This document shows, piece by piece, positions 62,807 to 64,000 of a stretch of DNA of 64,000 bases. The DNA is from Bugulina stolonifera (taxonomy: Eukaryota; Bryozoa; Gymnolaemata; Cheilostomatida; Bugulidae), in assembly GCA_935421135.1 (NCBI GenBank), contig OW285189.1:14157072-14221071 (forward strand), in the 5' to 3' direction. A program made the translations under genes and the position numbers. The notes beneath the pieces are model-generated. The model ran no database searches, had not been told where the DNA came from, and saw only the letters and a program-made list of their open reading frames with translations. Within the stretch, counting starts at the first letter, position 1; each line of letters starts with the position of its first letter.

Positions 62807-63891
62807 TCAGTTTCTCAGAGGTGGAGGTGCTGTTCTAAGGTGAACTATCACATTGCCGACTAATCCAAGCAGCACCGAATTGGCCACTGGATTCCTAGGC
62901 TGCATCCTCAGATCCTTGATGCAACATGTTCTGTACCTGCATGCATATCTAGTAATGCAACCAGGAGTAATGCATTTCTACTAAGTTTTGAAAGCAACTC
63001 TGATGGCAGTATTTGAGTGTTTTTATCAACTTCTAAAAGGCCTCTTAGTCTCCGAGGTCACTTTAATTTGTATAATATTTTCATTAACTGGATTATTATT
63101 GTTGCTGCTCACAACTCTTCATGCCTAGCCTATGTTGGTGTAGGATGTAAACAAGTAGGAAATGTAGATAGAGAGGTGTAGGGTAATGGTGTAGAAATCT
63201 ATGACCTGTATGTTCATAGGAATCTCACGAGTTCAGTAGCGGATATTAACAGATATTTTTCAAACTATTCCTAACTTTATGCTATTTTAAAATGTGTTCC
63301 TTTGTTGAATGTTACATTATGTAATTTAAACAGAGTTTCTCAAACACATTAGAAGTGTGTGATGGTGATGTTCTGGTTATACATAACAATTTTCGAAATC
63401 GATAAAATCTGTACAATTGCATTAAAATTTGCCATTATACCTAGAACTGGCACCTTAGGAGGTGTAGAAATGTCATATTTGAAATCAGCACAAAATTCTG
63501 ATCTAGATACATGTTTTTTTATGTGGCCCCACTTCGATTGCTAGAACGGCTATTTTTTTTCAAGATATCCAGAGGTTGCTTCTGTACTAAATCTAATTAA
63601 GCCCTATCTGTAGTTGCCCTCTTCTGATAAAGATCTAGTACTAGTCTGTAGAAAACCAATACATGAGTAAAGGAACTTGCATATTGCACTATATATGTAC
63701 TGCCCTTCAAACATCTTGATACTTCTCACAATAACTAACCTCTGAAATTTATAGATAAGGTTCCAGTCTTTCAACTCGAATGCACAGCTATTGAATGCAA
63801 TCAAGGTAGTTGTGGCGGTCCAGGTTATGAAGTCGTAGACCCGCTGACTAAACTTGGAGTTCTGGAATCTTGGACGCAAGATTCTTCTGAT
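62807..63891 (-). CDS. 3' end of an unidentified membrane-protein gene (partial at window edge)
   Basis: Two exons (minus), 63740-63891 and 62807-62936, join in frame through an AG|G codon and end at TGA (62807-62809). The first encodes a segment with YDFITWTATTTLIAFNSCAF, which looks like a membrane helix. The second has a weaker helix (NSVLLGLVGNVIVHL) and a proline-rich tail. The FQNSKFSQRVYDFITWTATT stretch is reminiscent of the C-terminal membrane segments of MBOAT1/2-type lysophospholipid acyltransferases. The diagnostic catalytic region would lie beyond the window, so I leave it unnamed. Exon 63740-63891 has good splice sites; the last exon is less certain. Confidence 0.5.
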
Positions 63892-64000
63892 CTAGAACAT
63901 TTTTAGCCAAAAGGTTTCTAGTAATGATGCATACATGTAAATAAATATAGAAAATAGGCATTATTTACAGTACATGATAGTGTTTTATACATAAGCAATT

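Noticed and set aside
1..64000. CRISPR arrays, operons or bacterial origin
   Set aside because: The tandem repeats lack unique spacers, and genes are spliced with GT..AG introns, so this is a eukaryotic nuclear sequence.

Overview
This window looks like nuclear DNA from an early-branching invertebrate animal. A sponge is my best guess, but nothing here proves it. The sequence is AT-rich (roughly 36% GC by eye). Genes are broken by many short GT..AG introns, and the proteins are typical metazoan ones (DIME-type mitochondrial calcium uniporter, SLC5 monocarboxylate transporter, TMEM145, GALC, a group A bHLH factor). Splicing was done by hand. For seven genes (TMEM145, CHRAC1, UBXN4, MCU, SLC5A8/12-like, GALC, RPS12) the inferred exons join into one uninterrupted frame of near family length, which is strong internal support for the models.

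Layout from left to right: a TMEM145 orthologue (minus, 12 exons, 601-7745); a repeat-rich gap with a hAT-like element; the 3' part of an unrecognised plus-strand gene (about 10785-12403, possibly with an exon at 10002); a SINE with perfect target-site duplications; CHRAC1 (minus, 13878-15497) head-to-head with UBXN4 (plus, 15767-21012) across a 269-bp promoter with two CCAAT boxes; MCU (plus, 22067-28973); an SLC5A8/12-like transporter (minus, 30570-48285) whose 6.7-kb sixth intron holds a small plus-strand two-exon gene (38057-38864); GALC (plus, 50416-56535), carrying a hAT-type element in an intron; an 87-residue bHLH gene (minus, 57273-57536); ribosomal protein S12 (plus, 58731-60286) with a candidate box C/D snoRNA in its first intron; and the 3' end of an unidentified membrane-protein gene (minus, 62807-63891) running off the right edge.

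The genes do not form a pathway and read as ordinary housekeeping or tissue genes. The accessory layer is rich: several foldback or MITE-like elements, a tRNA-derived SINE family, a decayed LINE reverse transcriptase, and many minisatellites with 20-33 bp units, two of which run up to or into MCU or SLC5 splice sites. The palindrome TACATGTA is strikingly over-represented across the window. The observations I rate highest are the RPS12-intron snoRNA candidate, the nested gene, the TACATGTA excess and the minisatellite that supplies MCU's last splice acceptor.
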